Position numbers and translations under genes: made by a program. This document shows, in pieces, positions 1-8,075 of a DNA stretch of 64,000 bases. The stretch comes from Citricoccus sp. SGAir0253 (GTDB taxonomy: Bacteria; Actinomycetota; Actinomycetes; Actinomycetales; Micrococcaceae), in assembly GCF_005877055.1 (NCBI RefSeq), contig NZ_CP039424.1, positions 2,790,001 through 2,854,000 on the forward strand, in the 5' to 3' direction. Each line of letters starts with the position of its first letter. Within the stretch, counting starts at the first letter, position 1. Below the pieces are notes generated by a model. That model was not told the DNA's origin, ran no database searches, and was given only the letters and a program-made list of their open reading frames with translations.

Positions 1-248
1 GCGCCGGCCCACTCCGGGCGGGAGGTGCCGAAGTGCCGGCCCAGGTCGCCGAGGCCGGCGGCGGAGAACAGGGCGTCGCACAGCGCGTGCGCCACCACGT
101 CCCCGTCCGAGTGCCCCGTCAGGCCCTGTTCGCCCGGCCAGTGCAGTCCGGCCACCCAGCACTCGCGGTCCTCGTCCTCGGGGGCGAAGCCGTGGACGTC
201 CGTGCCGATGCCGGTGCGGGGCAGGAAGGGGGGCGGGGTGGGGGTCAT
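1..248 (-). CDS. ispF: 2-C-methyl-D-erythritol 2,4-cyclodiphosphate synthase (5' part only)
   Basis: Partial gene: about 82 N-terminal residues are inside the window and the rest lies beyond base 1. The enzyme cyclises CDP-ME 2-phosphate to MEcPP in the cytosolic MEP isoprenoid pathway. Visible family landmarks are GIGTDVHGF near residue 13 (metal-binding Asp and His), then [18 protein letters not shown] and GDLGRHFG. The ATG overlaps the ispD stop by 4 bp (ATGA), so the two are translationally coupled, the usual ispD-ispF arrangement in actinobacteria. Identification is firm although the third metal ligand and the C-terminus cannot be seen. Confidence 0.95.
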   Translation of the reverse strand, partial: MTPTPPPFLPRTGIGTDVHGFAPEDEDRECWVAGLHWPGEQGLTGHSDGDVVAHALCDALFSAAGLGDLGRHFGTSRPEWAG

Positions 249-1096
249 GGGCTCTCCTCGTCGGCGTCGGGTCGCCGGTCCGGCAGCAGCGCGTTGGCCA
301 GCACCAGGTCCAGCGGGGTGGTGATCTTGAAGCCGAGCGGGTCCCCCGGCACCACGAGCACGGCGTGGCCGGCGGCCTCCATGACCATGGCGTCGTCGGT
401 GAGCGCGGCGGCGTCCCGGTCGGCGGGCGCGGTGGCGCCGGGACCGTCGACGGCGCGGTGGGCGGCCTGCAGGGCGGCGAGGTCGAAGCCCTGGGGCGTC
501 TGGACCGCGCGCAGCGCGGTGCGGGAGGGCGTGCCGGTCACCCACTCGGGCGCGGCCGGTGACGACGCGAGGTCCGGGGCGGCGTCGCCGGCGGGGGCGG
601 CCGCGGCAACGGTCTTGATCGTGTCCACCACCGGCAGCCCGGGCACGACGGCGGCCGCCCCGGCCTCGAGGGCGGACAGCACCGCGCGGAACACGGCGGG
701 CGGGACGAAGGGCCGGGCGGCGTCGTGGACGAGCACCGCGTGGCGCTCACCGGCGCCGTCGGCGTCCGCGCCGGCGAGGCCCCGGACCGCGTCCAGCCCC
801 GCCCGCACGGAGTCGGCGCGCTCGGCGCCGCCGGGCACGGTGAGGATCATGGTGCCGGTGCGCCGCGCGACGTCCCGGCACACGCGCTCGAGGGGCTCGG
901 CCGCGGCGGGGTCCGCGGGGACCACCACCACGATGCCCGCGAGGTCGAGGGCGCCGTCACCGCGGGCGGCGAGCACGGAGTCGAGGCAGTGCTCGAGCAT
1001 GGTGCGGCCGTCGGCGAGGGCGACGAGGGCCTTGTGCAGGCCCGCGCGCAGGCGGGAGCCGCTGCCGGCGGCGACGATCAGCAGGGTCGAGCGCAT
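245..1096 (-). CDS. ispD: 2-C-methyl-D-erythritol 4-phosphate cytidylyltransferase
   Basis: Transfers CMP to MEP, the third step of the MEP isoprenoid pathway. The N-terminus carries the nucleotide-binding loop [16 protein letters not shown] (residues 9-24; the usual Pro before Lys is His), followed by [10 protein letters not shown] and the C-terminal [13 protein letters not shown] with the conserved Lys. At 283 aa it is about 50 residues longer than the E. coli enzyme, mainly from an Ala/Pro-rich insertion around residues 170-190, typical of high-GC genomes. Start ATG is 6 nt downstream of a TAGACT hexamer and has no Shine-Dalgarno, so I read it as leaderless. Overlaps ispF by 4 bp. Confidence 0.93.
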   Translation of the reverse strand: MRSTLLIVAAGSGSRLRAGLHKALVALADGRTMLEHCLDSVLAARGDGALDLAGIVVVVPADPAAAEPLERVCRDVARRTGTMILTVPGGAERADSVRAGLDAVRGLAGADADGAGERHAVLVHDAARPFVPPAVFRAVLSALEAGAAAVVPGLPVVDTIKTVAAAAPAGDAAPDLASSPAAPEWVTGTPSRTALRAVQTPQGFDLAALQAAHRAVDGPGATAPADRDAAALTDDAMVMEAAGHAVLVVPGDPLGFKITTPLDLVLANALLPDRRPDADEESP

Positions 1097-1102
1097 GGCG
1101 CC

Positions 1103-1108
1103 AGTCTA
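1103..1108 (-). promoter_or_regulatory. -10 element of a leaderless ispD promoter
   Basis: TAGACT on the minus strand, 6 nt before the ispD ATG, with no Shine-Dalgarno in between. Spacing predicts transcription starting at or next to the start codon. No convincing -35 is visible. Confidence 0.55.
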
Positions 1109-1202
1109 GGTTCCGCGCACTCCCCGGACGGCCGCGACGTGCACGGACACCGTCCGTCACCGCGGCGCCGGGTGCCCGGCCACGGGGCCCGGACGACCGG
1201 GC

Positions 1203-1685
1203 TCAGGCGGCGAGGGTCTCGTCGAGCAGCTCGGCCGCCTCGTCCTCCGAGGTCTTCTTGGCCAGCGCCAGCTCCGAGACGAGCACCTGCCGGGCCTTGG
1301 CCAGCATGCGCTTCTCCCCCGCGGACAGGCCGCGGTCCTGGTCGCGGCGCCACAGGTCGCGGACGACCTCGGCCACCTTGATGACGTCCCCGGACGCCAG
1401 CTTCTCCAGGTTCGCCTTGTAGCGGCGGGACCAGTTGGTGGGCTCCTCGGTGAACTCGGCCTGGAGCACCCGGAACACCCTCTCCAGCTCCTCGCCGTCC
1501 ACGACGTCCCGGACCCCGACCAGGTCCACGTTCTCCGCAGGCACCTCGATGGTCAGGTCTCCCTGGGCCACCTTGAGCTTGAGGTACATCTTCTCCTCGC
1601 CCTTGACGGTGCGCATCTTGATCTCCTCGATCTTCGCGGCACCGTGGTGGGGGTAGACGACTGTCTCTCCGACCTCAAAAACCAT
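1203..1685 (-). CDS. carD: CarD-family RNA polymerase-binding transcriptional regulator
   Basis: Essential actinobacterial factor that binds the RNAP beta subunit and stabilises the open promoter complex, especially at rRNA promoters. The 160-aa product has the N-terminal Tudor-like RNAP-interaction domain ([16 protein letters not shown], residues 5-20, to about 60) and the helical DNA-binding domain with the NWSRRY motif; Trp85 is at the position of the minor-groove wedge Trp of mycobacterial CarD. I chose ATG 1685 because it begins the family-conserved MVFEVGETV and is preceded by GGAGGGAAAGGGG; an upstream in-frame start at 1709 would add eight unconserved residues. Lies upstream of ispD-ispF, as in mycobacteria. 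Confidence 0.93.
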   Translation of the reverse strand: MVFEVGETVVYPHHGAAKIEEIKMRTVKGEEKMYLKLKVAQGDLTIEVPAENVDLVGVRDVVDGEELERVFRVLQAEFTEEPTNWSRRYKANLEKLASGDVIKVAEVVRDLWRRDQDRGLSAGEKRMLAKARQVLVSELALAKKTSEDEAAELLDETLAA

Positions 1686-2006
1686 GTGAGTGGTCCCCTT
1701 TCCCTCCACCGGAGTCTATCACGTCACATTTTCAGGACCTGTGTCGCTGCTCACGGAGCCGGGCGGATGGGTCATAATCCTCCCCCGGCCACGAGCCGGC
1801 CCGCGGGCCCGTCCGCGATCGCCTCCGCACCCCTGTCCGCACCCCCTTCTGCACCCCCGTCCACGCCGCCGTCACGCTGCCGTCGCCCGGGCCGTCGGCG
1901 TGGGCCGATGCGGTAGTCTCGAGGCAGCACCGCGCCGTGTGGTCAGCCGTGTCCGAAGCACACCGGATGGCCCGGGCGCCCCTGACCGCACCGAGGAGAA
2001 CGCATC
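1686..2006. other. Divergent intergenic region between carD and a lipoprotein gene
   Basis: No gene seen in about 320 bp. On the minus strand an extended -10 (TGATAGACT; hexamer at 1713-1718) sits about 28 nt before the carD ATG, giving a short leader that includes its ribosome-binding site. The middle is a C-rich stretch (1800-1870) with imperfect repeats of CCGCACCCC. For the rightward gene a possible -10 TAGTCT lies near 1914-1919; weak. Confidence 0.4.
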
Positions 2007-2546
2007 GTGAAGTTCGCCGTCCGCAAGGCCACCGCCCGCACCGCCGCCGTGGCCGGCCTGGCTGCCGTCGCCCTGCTGGGCGCCACCGGCTGCAGCGCCA
2101 TCAACCAGCAGGCCACCACCCTGCAGTACTCGGCCTCGGATGGCATCGTGGCCAACGTCGGGGACGCCGAGCTGCGCAACGTGCTGCTCGTCTCCAGCGG
2201 CCCGGACGCGGAGGCCCGCTACCTCGGCGCGGTGAACAACCCCTCGGAGCAGCCGCTCGAGGTGACCATCACCGTGGACGGGACGGACACGAGGCTCTCC
2301 GTCCCCGCCGGTGAGATGCTGCAGCTGGGCGACCCGGAGAACGAGCACGTGATCCCCTCGCACGGTTCCTTCCCCGGCGGCATGGCCGATGCCACGGTCG
2401 AGGTGGACGGCCAGAGCCAGCAGGTGGAGATCCCCGTGCTGGACGGGACCCTGCCCGAGTACCGCCAGTACGTGCCGGGCGGCGCCGACGAGTCGGCCAC
2501 CGAGCACCTCTACGAGACGCATGCCGCCGAGGAGGGCGGCCACTGA
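2007..2546 (+). CDS. Putative lipoprotein of unknown function
   Basis: 179-aa protein with a Sec signal peptide: positively charged start, hydrophobic AAVAGLAAVALLGA and a lipobox ending in TGC (Cys at about 29), so it is probably lipidated and anchored to the outer face of the membrane. The mature part is a small beta-rich domain with no catalytic motif that I recognise, resembling the uncharacterised lipoproteins often found next to carD or phoU genes in Micrococcaceae. It is followed by a perfect terminator and is convergent with regX3-senX3. Start ATG follows GAGGAGAACGC, a good ribosome-binding site. No function is assigned. Confidence 0.8.
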   Translation: MKFAVRKATARTAAVAGLAAVALLGATGCSAINQQATTLQYSASDGIVANVGDAELRNVLLVSSGPDAEARYLGAVNNPSEQPLEVTITVDGTDTRLSVPAGEMLQLGDPENEHVIPSHGSFPGGMADATVEVDGQSQQVEIPVLDGTLPEYRQYVPGGADESATEHLYETHAAEEGGH

Positions 2547-2582
2547 CCGGGGGCCGCTGACGGCTCCGGTCATCCGGACGAC

Positions 2583-2620
2583 GGCGAAGGGCCGGCACCG
2601 CACGGTGCCGGCCCTTCGCC
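2583..2620. terminator. Bidirectional intrinsic terminator (lipoprotein gene / regX3)
   Basis: Perfect 17-bp inverted repeat (2583-2599 with 2604-2620) around a GCAC loop, between convergent genes. No T-run, as usual for GC-rich actinobacterial hairpins. Confidence 0.8.
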
Positions 2621-2668
2621 GTTCCCGGTGCCGCCGGTCCCGGCCCCCGGCGGCCGCGTCGGACCGGC

Positions 2669-3349
2669 CTACGGCTCGAACTTGTAGCCCAGCCCGCGCA
2701 CCGTCACGAGGTAGCGCGGGTGCGAGGGGTCCGGCTCGATCTTGCCGCGCAGGCGCTTGACGTGCACGTCCAGGGTCTTGGTGTCCCCCACGTAGTCCGA
2801 GCCCCACACGCGGTCGATGAGCTGGCCGCGGGTCAGGACGCGGCCGGAGTTGCGCAGCAGCATCTCCAGCAGCTCGAACTCCTTCAGCGGCAGGGAGACC
2901 TGCTCGCCGTTGACGGAGACCACGTGCCGCTCGATGTCCATCCGGACGGGGCCGGCCTGCACCGTGGAGCTGATGAGCTCCTCCGGCTCGCCCTGGCGGC
3001 GCAGCACGGCCCGGATGCGGGCCACGAGCTCCCGGGAGGAGTAGGGCTTGGTGACGTAGTCGTCCGCCCCGAGCTCGAGCCCGACGACCTTGTCGATCTC
3101 CGAGTCCTTGGCGGTGAGCATGATGACCGGGACGTTGGAGCGCTGGCGCAGCTGCCGGCACACCTCCGTGCCGGACTGCCCGGGCAGCATGAGGTCCAGC
3201 AGCACCAGGTCGGCGCCGGCCCGGTCGAACTCGACGACGGCCTCGTTGCCGTCGCCGACCACCTCGACCTCGAACCCCTCCTTGCCCAGGAGGTAGGACA
3301 GCGGGTCGCTGAACGACTCCTCGTCCTCGACGATCAGGATACGGCTCAC
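2669..3349 (-). CDS. regX3: OmpR-family response regulator RegX3 (phosphate response)
   Basis: 226-aa two-domain response regulator. The receiver domain (about 1-120) has the acidic pair E8/D9, the phospho-acceptor Asp52 in LVLLDLMLPG, Thr in MLTAKD and Lys in YVTKPYS; the C-terminal winged helix (about 130-226) ends in VRGLGYKFEP. It is the partner of the kinase encoded just upstream: its GTG start overlaps the senX3 stop by 4 bp. Position opposite phoU with a PHO-box-like repeat between them matches the mycobacterial senX3-regX3 system, which activates phosphate-scavenging genes when phosphate is low. Confidence 0.93.
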   Translation of the reverse strand: MSRILIVEDEESFSDPLSYLLGKEGFEVEVVGDGNEAVVEFDRAGADLVLLDLMLPGQSGTEVCRQLRQRSNVPVIMLTAKDSEIDKVVGLELGADDYVTKPYSSRELVARIRAVLRRQGEPEELISSTVQAGPVRMDIERHVVSVNGEQVSLPLKEFELLEMLLRNSGRVLTRGQLIDRVWGSDYVGDTKTLDVHVKRLRGKIEPDPSHPRYLVTVRGLGYKFEP

Positions 3350-4551
3350 GGTTGGGCTCCTTCCCCTGTGGCGGACGCGATGGCGCCCCGCGCGTTCTGT
3401 GCTCCGCCGACGTGCCGGCCGGCGTCGGGATCCATCTCCGGCAGCCGGACCGTGAAGGTCGACCCGCGCCCCGGCTGGGACCAGACGGTCACCTCTCCGC
3501 CGTGGTTGGAGATGACGTGCTTGACGATGCTCAGCCCGAGGCCGGTGCCGCCGGTCTGGCGCGAGCGCGCGGCGTCGATCCGGTAGAACCGCTCGAAGAT
3601 CCGGTCCTGCTCGTCCTCGGGGATGCCCACGCCCTGGTCCGTCACGGAGACCTGCGCGAGCCCGCGCACGGACTTCAGGCCCACGCCCACGGTGGTGTCG
3701 TCCGGTGAGTAGCGCACCGCGTTGTCGATGAGGTTGCGCAGGGCGGTCATCAGCTGGTCGGGGTCCCCGTACACGGGGCCGTCCACCTGCCCGGCCACCT
3801 TGATGTCGATGTTGCGCGCCTCGGCCTGCAGCCGGGAGCGGTCCACGGCCTCGGTCACGGTCCGGTTGAGGTCCACGGGCTGGCCGGCCCGGACGGTGTC
3901 CTTGGCCTGGAGCCGGGACAGCTCGATGATGTCCTGCACGAGGGCGGCCAGCCGCGCGGACTCCACGCCCAGCCGGCCGGCGAAGCGGCGCACGGCCTCC
4001 TCGTCGTCCGCGGCGTCGTCGATGGCCTCCGCGAGCAGGGAGATGGCCCCCACCGGGGTCTTCAGCTCGTGCGAGACGTTGGCCACGAAGTCGTGGCGCA
4101 TGGCCTCGGTGCGGGAGATCTCGGAGCGGTCGTCCGCCAGCAGCAGGATGTACTCGTCGGTCACCGGGGCCACGCGCAGCTGCACCACCAGGACGCCCTG
4201 GCCCACCGGCCCGCGCGGCAGCTCGTAGCGGCGGTCCACGATGATGCCGTCCGCCCGGACGCGGTCCACGAGCTCGAGCACCTCCTCGTGGACGAGGTGG
4301 TGGCCGCGCACGAGCCCGTAGGCGTACGCGGAGGGGTTCGCCCGCACCACGCCGTTGACGGCGTCCAGGACCACGTAGGCCCGGCCGATCACGGACAGGA
4401 CCTCGGCCGCCCCCTCCGGGATGGAGGGCTCCCCCACGGTCAGGTGGACGGCCCGGCTGCGCTCGGAGACGCGGAAGGCGACCATGGCCAGCACGCCGAG
4501 CACGAGGCCGATCAGCCCGCACACCACTCCAACGACCACGGGATCCGTCAC
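3346..4551 (-). CDS. senX3: Sensor histidine kinase SenX3
   Basis: Membrane sensor kinase of the phosphate two-component system. One or two N-terminal transmembrane segments (VVVGVVCGLIGLVLGVLAM), a PAS-like region around residues 50-140, then HisKA with the phospho-acceptor in VSHELKTPVG (His about 161 from the chosen start), the N box LIDNAVRYSP, and G boxes DQGVGIPEDE and GGTGLGLSIVKH. I chose GTG 4551 because a TAGGCT hexamer lies 7 nt upstream (leaderless arrangement); ATG 4569 would overlap that hexamer. About 401 aa. Coupled to regX3 by a 4-bp overlap. Confidence 0.9.
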   Translation of the reverse strand: MTDPVVVGVVCGLIGLVLGVLAMVAFRVSERSRAVHLTVGEPSIPEGAAEVLSVIGRAYVVLDAVNGVVRANPSAYAYGLVRGHHLVHEEVLELVDRVRADGIIVDRRYELPRGPVGQGVLVVQLRVAPVTDEYILLLADDRSEISRTEAMRHDFVANVSHELKTPVGAISLLAEAIDDAADDEEAVRRFAGRLGVESARLAALVQDIIELSRLQAKDTVRAGQPVDLNRTVTEAVDRSRLQAEARNIDIKVAGQVDGPVYGDPDQLMTALRNLIDNAVRYSPDDTTVGVGLKSVRGLAQVSVTDQGVGIPEDEQDRIFERFYRIDAARSRQTGGTGLGLSIVKHVISNHGGEVTVWSQPGRGSTFTVRLPEMDPDAGRHVGGAQNARGAIASATGEGAQP

Positions 4552-4558
4552 GCCGACC

Positions 4559-4564
4559 AGCCTA
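4559..4564 (-). promoter_or_regulatory. -10 element of a leaderless senX3 promoter
   Basis: TAGGCT on the minus strand, 7 nt before GTG 4551. It supports that start over ATG 4569, whose codons would lie on top of the hexamer. Confidence 0.5.
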
Positions 4565-4679
4565 CCCATCCGCCGGGCCCCGCTCGGCACCCGCACGGCG
4601 GGTGTCGGCCCGTCGATCCGCGTCATCCCGGCCGCCACCGGGCCGGACGGGGCATACTGGGCACGGGAGTACTCCTGCC

Positions 4680-4697
4680 GTTCAGCAGACGTTCACC
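4680..4697 (+). promoter_or_regulatory. PHO-box-like direct repeat upstream of phoU
   Basis: GTTCAGCAGACGTTCACC contains two GTTCA cores 11 bp apart, the spacing and core of actinobacterial PhoP/RegX3 boxes (GTTCACC units repeated every 11 bp). It lies 101 bp before the phoU ATG and about 115 bp upstream of the divergent senX3 promoter, so RegX3 could control both. A GACGAT hexamer at 4707-4712 could be the phoU -10. Confidence 0.6.
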
Positions 4698-4797
4698 TTC
4701 CGTGGCGACGATGACGCGGGCCCGTGTCCCCGACCGGGCGCCCGTGCCGCTGGACCACGGGGCCGACGACACCCCCAACCGGAAAGAGGGACCATCC

Positions 4798-5457
4798 ATG
4801 CGAGAACTGTTCCATGCCGACCTGAAGGCCCTGGGCGACCAGCTGGTGGAGATCTCCGGCCTGGTCCGCGAGGCCATGGACAAGGCCCGGACCGCCTTCG
4901 AGAACGCGGACGTGGAGCTCGCCGAGGCCGTCATCACCGACGACGCCCGCATCGACTACCTGCAGACCTCGATCGACGAGAAGGCGATCGAGCTGCTCGC
5001 CCTGCAGGGCCCGGTCGCCGCGGACCTGCGCACGGTCGTGGCCGCCCTGCGGATGAGCTCGTCCCTGGAGCGCATGGGCGACCTGGCCCGGCACATCGCC
5101 CAGCTGGCCCGCCGCCGCTACCCGGACCTCGTCCTGCCCGAGTCCGTCCGCGAGGACTTCCGGCAGATGGCCGACCACTGCGTGGCGCTCGCCGGCGAGG
5201 TGGAGCAGCTGCTGACCGACCACGACACCACCCACGCCCAGCAGATCGTCAAGCTCAACGCCGCGATCAACGAGCTGCACGCCAAGAACTTCAAGACCGT
5301 CAACGCCGCCGACTGGAACGCCTCCGGCGCCATGACCGCGGACGTCACCCTGGCCTCCCGGTTCTTCGAGCGCTTCGCCGACCACGGGGTCTCCGTGGCC
5401 CGCAAGGTCACCTACCTCGCCACGGGCGAGTGGGAGCCGGTCATCGAGATCGACTGA
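4798..5457 (+). CDS. phoU: Phosphate transport/signalling regulator PhoU
   Basis: 219-aa cytoplasmic all-helical protein that links the Pst phosphate transporter to the sensor kinase and keeps the regulon off when phosphate is plentiful. Two PhoU repeats are visible, each with the metal-binding type pattern (ELLALQGPVAADLRTVVAALRMSSSLERMGDLARHIA in the first, FERFADHGVSVARKVTYLATG in the second). A strong ribosome-binding site (GGAAAGAGGG) precedes ATG 4798. It is divergent from senX3-regX3 across a PHO-box-like site. No pst genes lie next to it in this window. Confidence 0.93.
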   Translation: MRELFHADLKALGDQLVEISGLVREAMDKARTAFENADVELAEAVITDDARIDYLQTSIDEKAIELLALQGPVAADLRTVVAALRMSSSLERMGDLARHIAQLARRRYPDLVLPESVREDFRQMADHCVALAGEVEQLLTDHDTTHAQQIVKLNAAINELHAKNFKTVNAADWNASGAMTADVTLASRFFERFADHGVSVARKVTYLATGEWEPVIEID

Positions 5458-5502
5458 CCGGCCCCCCCGGGGGCCCTGCCCCCGGGACCCGTTCCCGCCC
5501 AG

Positions 5503-5554
5503 CACGACGCCGGCCGGTCGCCTTCCGCGGGGAAGGCGACCGGCCGGCGTCGTG
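5503..5554. terminator. Bidirectional terminator between phoU and gpmA
   Basis: Perfect 24-bp inverted repeat (5503-5526 with 5531-5554) with a GCGG loop between convergent genes; one of the strongest hairpins in the window. Confidence 0.85.
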
Positions 5555-5602
5555 GTTCCGGGGGGGCCGGGCGCGGCGCTCGCGGCGCCCGGTCCCGGGA
5601 GG

Positions 5603-6361
5603 CTACTTCCGGGCGCCCTGGGCCGCCACGGCGGCGGCACCGGCGGCCGCGGCCTCGGGGTCCAGGTACCGGCCGTGCGGGGTGACGGGGCGCAGGTCCT
5701 CGTCCAGCTCGTAGTACAGCGGGATGCCCGTGGGGATGTTCAGCCCGGCGATGTCCTCGTCCGAGATGCCGTCCAGGTGCTTGACCAGGGCGCGCAGGGA
5801 GTTGCCGTGCGCGGCGACGAGCACGGTCTTGCCGGCGCGCAGGTCCGGCACGATGTGGTCCGTCCAGTACGGCAGCAGCCGGGCCACCACGTCCTGGAGG
5901 CACTCGGTTCGCGGCACGTCCGGGCGCAGGTCCACGTAGCGCTCGTCGTGCGCCTGCGACCACTCGGAGGAGTCGTCCAGGGCCGGCGGCGGGGTGTCGT
6001 AGGACCGGCGCCAGACCATGAACTGGTCCTCGCCGAACTCCTCCCGGATCTCGGCCTTGTCCTTGCCCTGGAGGGCGCCGTAGTGCCGCTCGTTCAGCCG
6101 CCAGTGGCGGTGGACCGGGATCCACTGCCGGTCGGCGGCCTCGAGCGCGAGGTTCGCGGTGGTGATGGCGCGCTTGAGCACCGAGGTGTGCAGCACGTCC
6201 GGCAGCAGCCCCTCCTGGGCGAGCAGCTCGCCGCCACGGGCGGCCTCCTGGCGGCCCTTCTCGGTGAGCGGGACGTCCACCCAGCCGGTGAACAGGTTCT
6301 TCTCATTCCAGTCGCTCTGCCCGTGCCGCAGCAGGACGAGCTTGTAGGGGGTGTCAGCCAT
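5603..6361 (-). CDS. gpmA: 2,3-bisphosphoglycerate-dependent phosphoglycerate mutase
   Basis: Interconverts 3- and 2-phosphoglycerate in glycolysis/gluconeogenesis. Histidine phosphatase fold with the phospho-His in [20 protein letters not shown] (about residue 13), the conserved [20 protein letters not shown] and the second catalytic His in [19 protein letters not shown]. 252 aa, the normal length. I start at ATG 6361 rather than 6367: TAGGAT at 6368-6373 lies exactly 6 nt upstream, a leaderless arrangement, and the protein then begins [14 protein letters not shown] like its relatives. Confidence 0.95.
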   Translation of the reverse strand: MADTPYKLVLLRHGQSDWNEKNLFTGWVDVPLTEKGRQEAARGGELLAQEGLLPDVLHTSVLKRAITTANLALEAADRQWIPVHRHWRLNERHYGALQGKDKAEIREEFGEDQFMVWRRSYDTPPPALDDSSEWSQAHDERYVDLRPDVPRTECLQDVVARLLPYWTDHIVPDLRAGKTVLVAAHGNSLRALVKHLDGISDEDIAGLNIPTGIPLYYELDEDLRPVTPHGRYLDPEAAAAGAAAVAAQGARK

Positions 6362-6367
6362 GCGCAC

Positions 6368-6373
6368 ATCCTA
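6368..6373 (-). promoter_or_regulatory. -10 element of a leaderless gpmA promoter
   Basis: TAGGAT on the minus strand, 6 nt before ATG 6361. An AGGA inside it could alternatively act as a Shine-Dalgarno, so the leaderless reading is not certain here. Confidence 0.45.
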
Positions 6374-6397
6374 ACGGCGCGGCCGGGCCCCGCCCGG

Positions 6398-6739
6398 TCA
6401 GTAGCCGTAGTGCGACGGGCCGCTGCGGCCGTACAGCTTCAGCTCGCCGCGCGGGCCGGCGAGGTAGACCGCGGCCACGCACAGCGCGGCGATCTGGAAC
6501 AGGCCGAAGCCGGCGCCGAGGCTGTTGATCGAGCCGAGGAACGTCAGGACGCCGACCGCCCCGGCCACGCCGGTCAGGATCAGCCAGAAGGACTTCGGTT
6601 TCTGCCCGGCGCGCTCGAACTGCTGGGCCGGGCGCGTCAGGCAGTCGCCGAGCGCCCACACCTCGAGCACCACGGCCACCACGGACAGCGCGACGTACAT
6701 CCAGTTCTCGATGGAGGTGACCAGTGCCCAGACGTTCAT
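6398..6739 (-). CDS. DUF2516 family small membrane protein
   Basis: 113-aa membrane protein matching the actinobacterial DUF2516 pattern. Three hydrophobic segments are visible (about 14-28, 50-70 and 78-95), with a conserved-looking cytoplasmic loop RPAQQFERAGQKPKSFWLIL between the first two. Function unknown. It follows the PLP-enzyme gene in the same direction: its TAGGCT -10 (6746-6751) overlaps that gene's stop codon, and its ATG is 6 nt downstream of the hexamer. An independent leaderless transcript is therefore plausible. Confidence 0.8.
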   Translation of the reverse strand: MNVWALVTSIENWMYVALSVVAVVLEVWALGDCLTRPAQQFERAGQKPKSFWLILTGVAGAVGVLTFLGSINSLGAGFGLFQIAALCVAAVYLAGPRGELKLYGRSGPSHYGY

Positions 6740-6748
6740 GGGGCCAGC

Positions 6749-7996
6749 CTAGCGGGGGCCCGCCCCCGCCGCGGCGGCGGCGCGCAGTCCGTGCACGAGG
6801 TCCTCCCACAGGTCCTCCACGTGCTCGATCCCGCAGCTCAGCCGCAGCAGGCCGGCCGGGACGGTGCGCGGCTCGGCGGCGAAGCGTCGGCGCCGCTCCA
6901 CGAGCGACTCCACGCCGCCCAGCGAGGTGGCCGGGACCCAGAGGCGCAGCGCCGTCACCATCGCGTCCGCGACGGCGGCCACCTCCTCGTCCCCGGCGCC
7001 CTCCGGCCCCGCGACCTCGAGGGTGAGCACGGAGCCGAAGCCGCCGTGCATCTGCTCCGCGGCGATCGCGTGCTGCGGGTGGTCGGGCAGCCCCGGGTAG
7101 CGCACCGCGGCCAGCGGCAGGGCACCCTCGCGGCGGGCGGCCTCCGCGCGGCGGGCCAGCTCGGCCGCGGTGGCCTGCGAGCGCTCGAGGCGCAGGGCGA
7201 GGGTGCGCATGCCGCGCAGGGCCAGGAAGGCCTCCATCGGCCCGGCGATCGCCCCGTGCAGGGTCCGGTGCTCGAGCAGCCGGGCGTGCAGCGCGGGGTC
7301 CCGCGTGACGGCTGCCCCCAGCACCACGTCCGAGTGGCCGGCCAGGTACTTGGTGACGGAGTGGACCACGACGTCGGCGCCCAGCTCGAGCGGTCGCTGG
7401 ACGAGAGGCGTGGCGAAGGTGTTGTCGACGACGACGAGGGCGCCGGCCGCGTGCGCGGCCTCGGCGAGCGCGCGCAGGTCCGCGACCTCGAGCATGGGGT
7501 TGGTCGGGGACTCGAGCCAGAGGATGGCGGCCGGGCCGCGGGCGCCGGCCGGGCCGGCGTCGGGGGTCCCGGGCGCGGGCGTGCCGGCGAGCGCGGCCTC
7601 GACGGCGGCGAGGTCGGTGATGTCCACCTGGTCCACCGCGAGCCGGCCGGACTCGCGCAGGGAGGCCAGCAGCGAGGTGAGCCCGTTGTAGGCGTGCTGC
7701 GGGGCGACCACGCGGGCGCCGGTGGGGACGAGATGCAGGGCGGCGGCGATCGCGCCCATCCCGGAGGAGAACAGCAGGGCGGGGGTCGCCGTCGGGTCCT
7801 CCACGCCCTCGAGGGCGGCCAGCAGGTGCTCGGGGCCCTCCCACGAGGGGTTGGACATGCGGCCGTAGACGCGGCGGTCCGTGGCCCCGGACTCCCAGCC
7901 GACGAACGTGGAGGTGAAGTGCACCGGCTCGTTGACGGGCGCGTCCACCTCCTTGGCGGGACGGGCGGCACTGACCAAGAGGGTTTCCGGATGCAT
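6749..7996 (-). CDS. Trans-sulfuration family PLP enzyme (cystathionine gamma-synthase/lyase-like)
   Basis: 415-aa fold-type I PLP enzyme of the Cys/Met metabolism family (cystathionine gamma-synthase, cystathionine gamma-lyase, methionine gamma-lyase and relatives). Visible are YGRMSNPSWEGPEHLLAALE, SSGMGAIAAALH, the ESPTNPMLEV segment, VVVDNTFATPLVQRPLELGADVV and the Schiff-base lysine in VHSVTKYLAGHSDV. The C-terminal domain is complete (GLLRLSCGIEHVEDLWEDL). The substrate cannot be decided from sequence. I chose ATG 7996, 7 nt after TACGAT; an ATG at 8005 overlaps that hexamer. Confidence 0.85.
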   Translation of the reverse strand: MHPETLLVSAARPAKEVDAPVNEPVHFTSTFVGWESGATDRRVYGRMSNPSWEGPEHLLAALEGVEDPTATPALLFSSGMGAIAAALHLVPTGARVVAPQHAYNGLTSLLASLRESGRLAVDQVDITDLAAVEAALAGTPAPGTPDAGPAGARGPAAILWLESPTNPMLEVADLRALAEAAHAAGALVVVDNTFATPLVQRPLELGADVVVHSVTKYLAGHSDVVLGAAVTRDPALHARLLEHRTLHGAIAGPMEAFLALRGMRTLALRLERSQATAAELARRAEAARREGALPLAAVRYPGLPDHPQHAIAAEQMHGGFGSVLTLEVAGPEGAGDEEVAAVADAMVTALRLWVPATSLGGVESLVERRRRFAAEPRTVPAGLLRLSCGIEHVEDLWEDLVHGLRAAAAAGAGPR

Positions 7997-8003
7997 GGGG
8001 CAC

Positions 8004-8009
8004 ATCGTA
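8004..8009 (-). promoter_or_regulatory. -10 element of a leaderless promoter for the PLP enzyme
   Basis: TACGAT on the minus strand, 7 nt upstream of ATG 7996; used to decide the start. Divergent from the tmk promoter about 55 bp away. Confidence 0.45.
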
Positions 8010-8063
8010 CGTCCGCCGCCCCGGGCGCTGGGGATGGTGGGATCCCGTGACGCCACCGGCCGG

Positions 8064-8069
8064 TAGGCT
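8064..8069 (+). promoter_or_regulatory. -10 element of a leaderless tmk promoter
   Basis: TAGGCT, 6 nt before the tmk GTG, with no Shine-Dalgarno in the spacer GGACCG. Predicts transcription from about the G of GTG. Confidence 0.55.
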
Positions 8070-8075
8070 GGACCG

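Noticed and set aside
5552-8050. 832-codon plus-strand frame across gpmA, DUF2516 and the PLP enzyme
   Set aside because: It spans three recognisable minus-strand genes and their spacers and has no protein-like composition.
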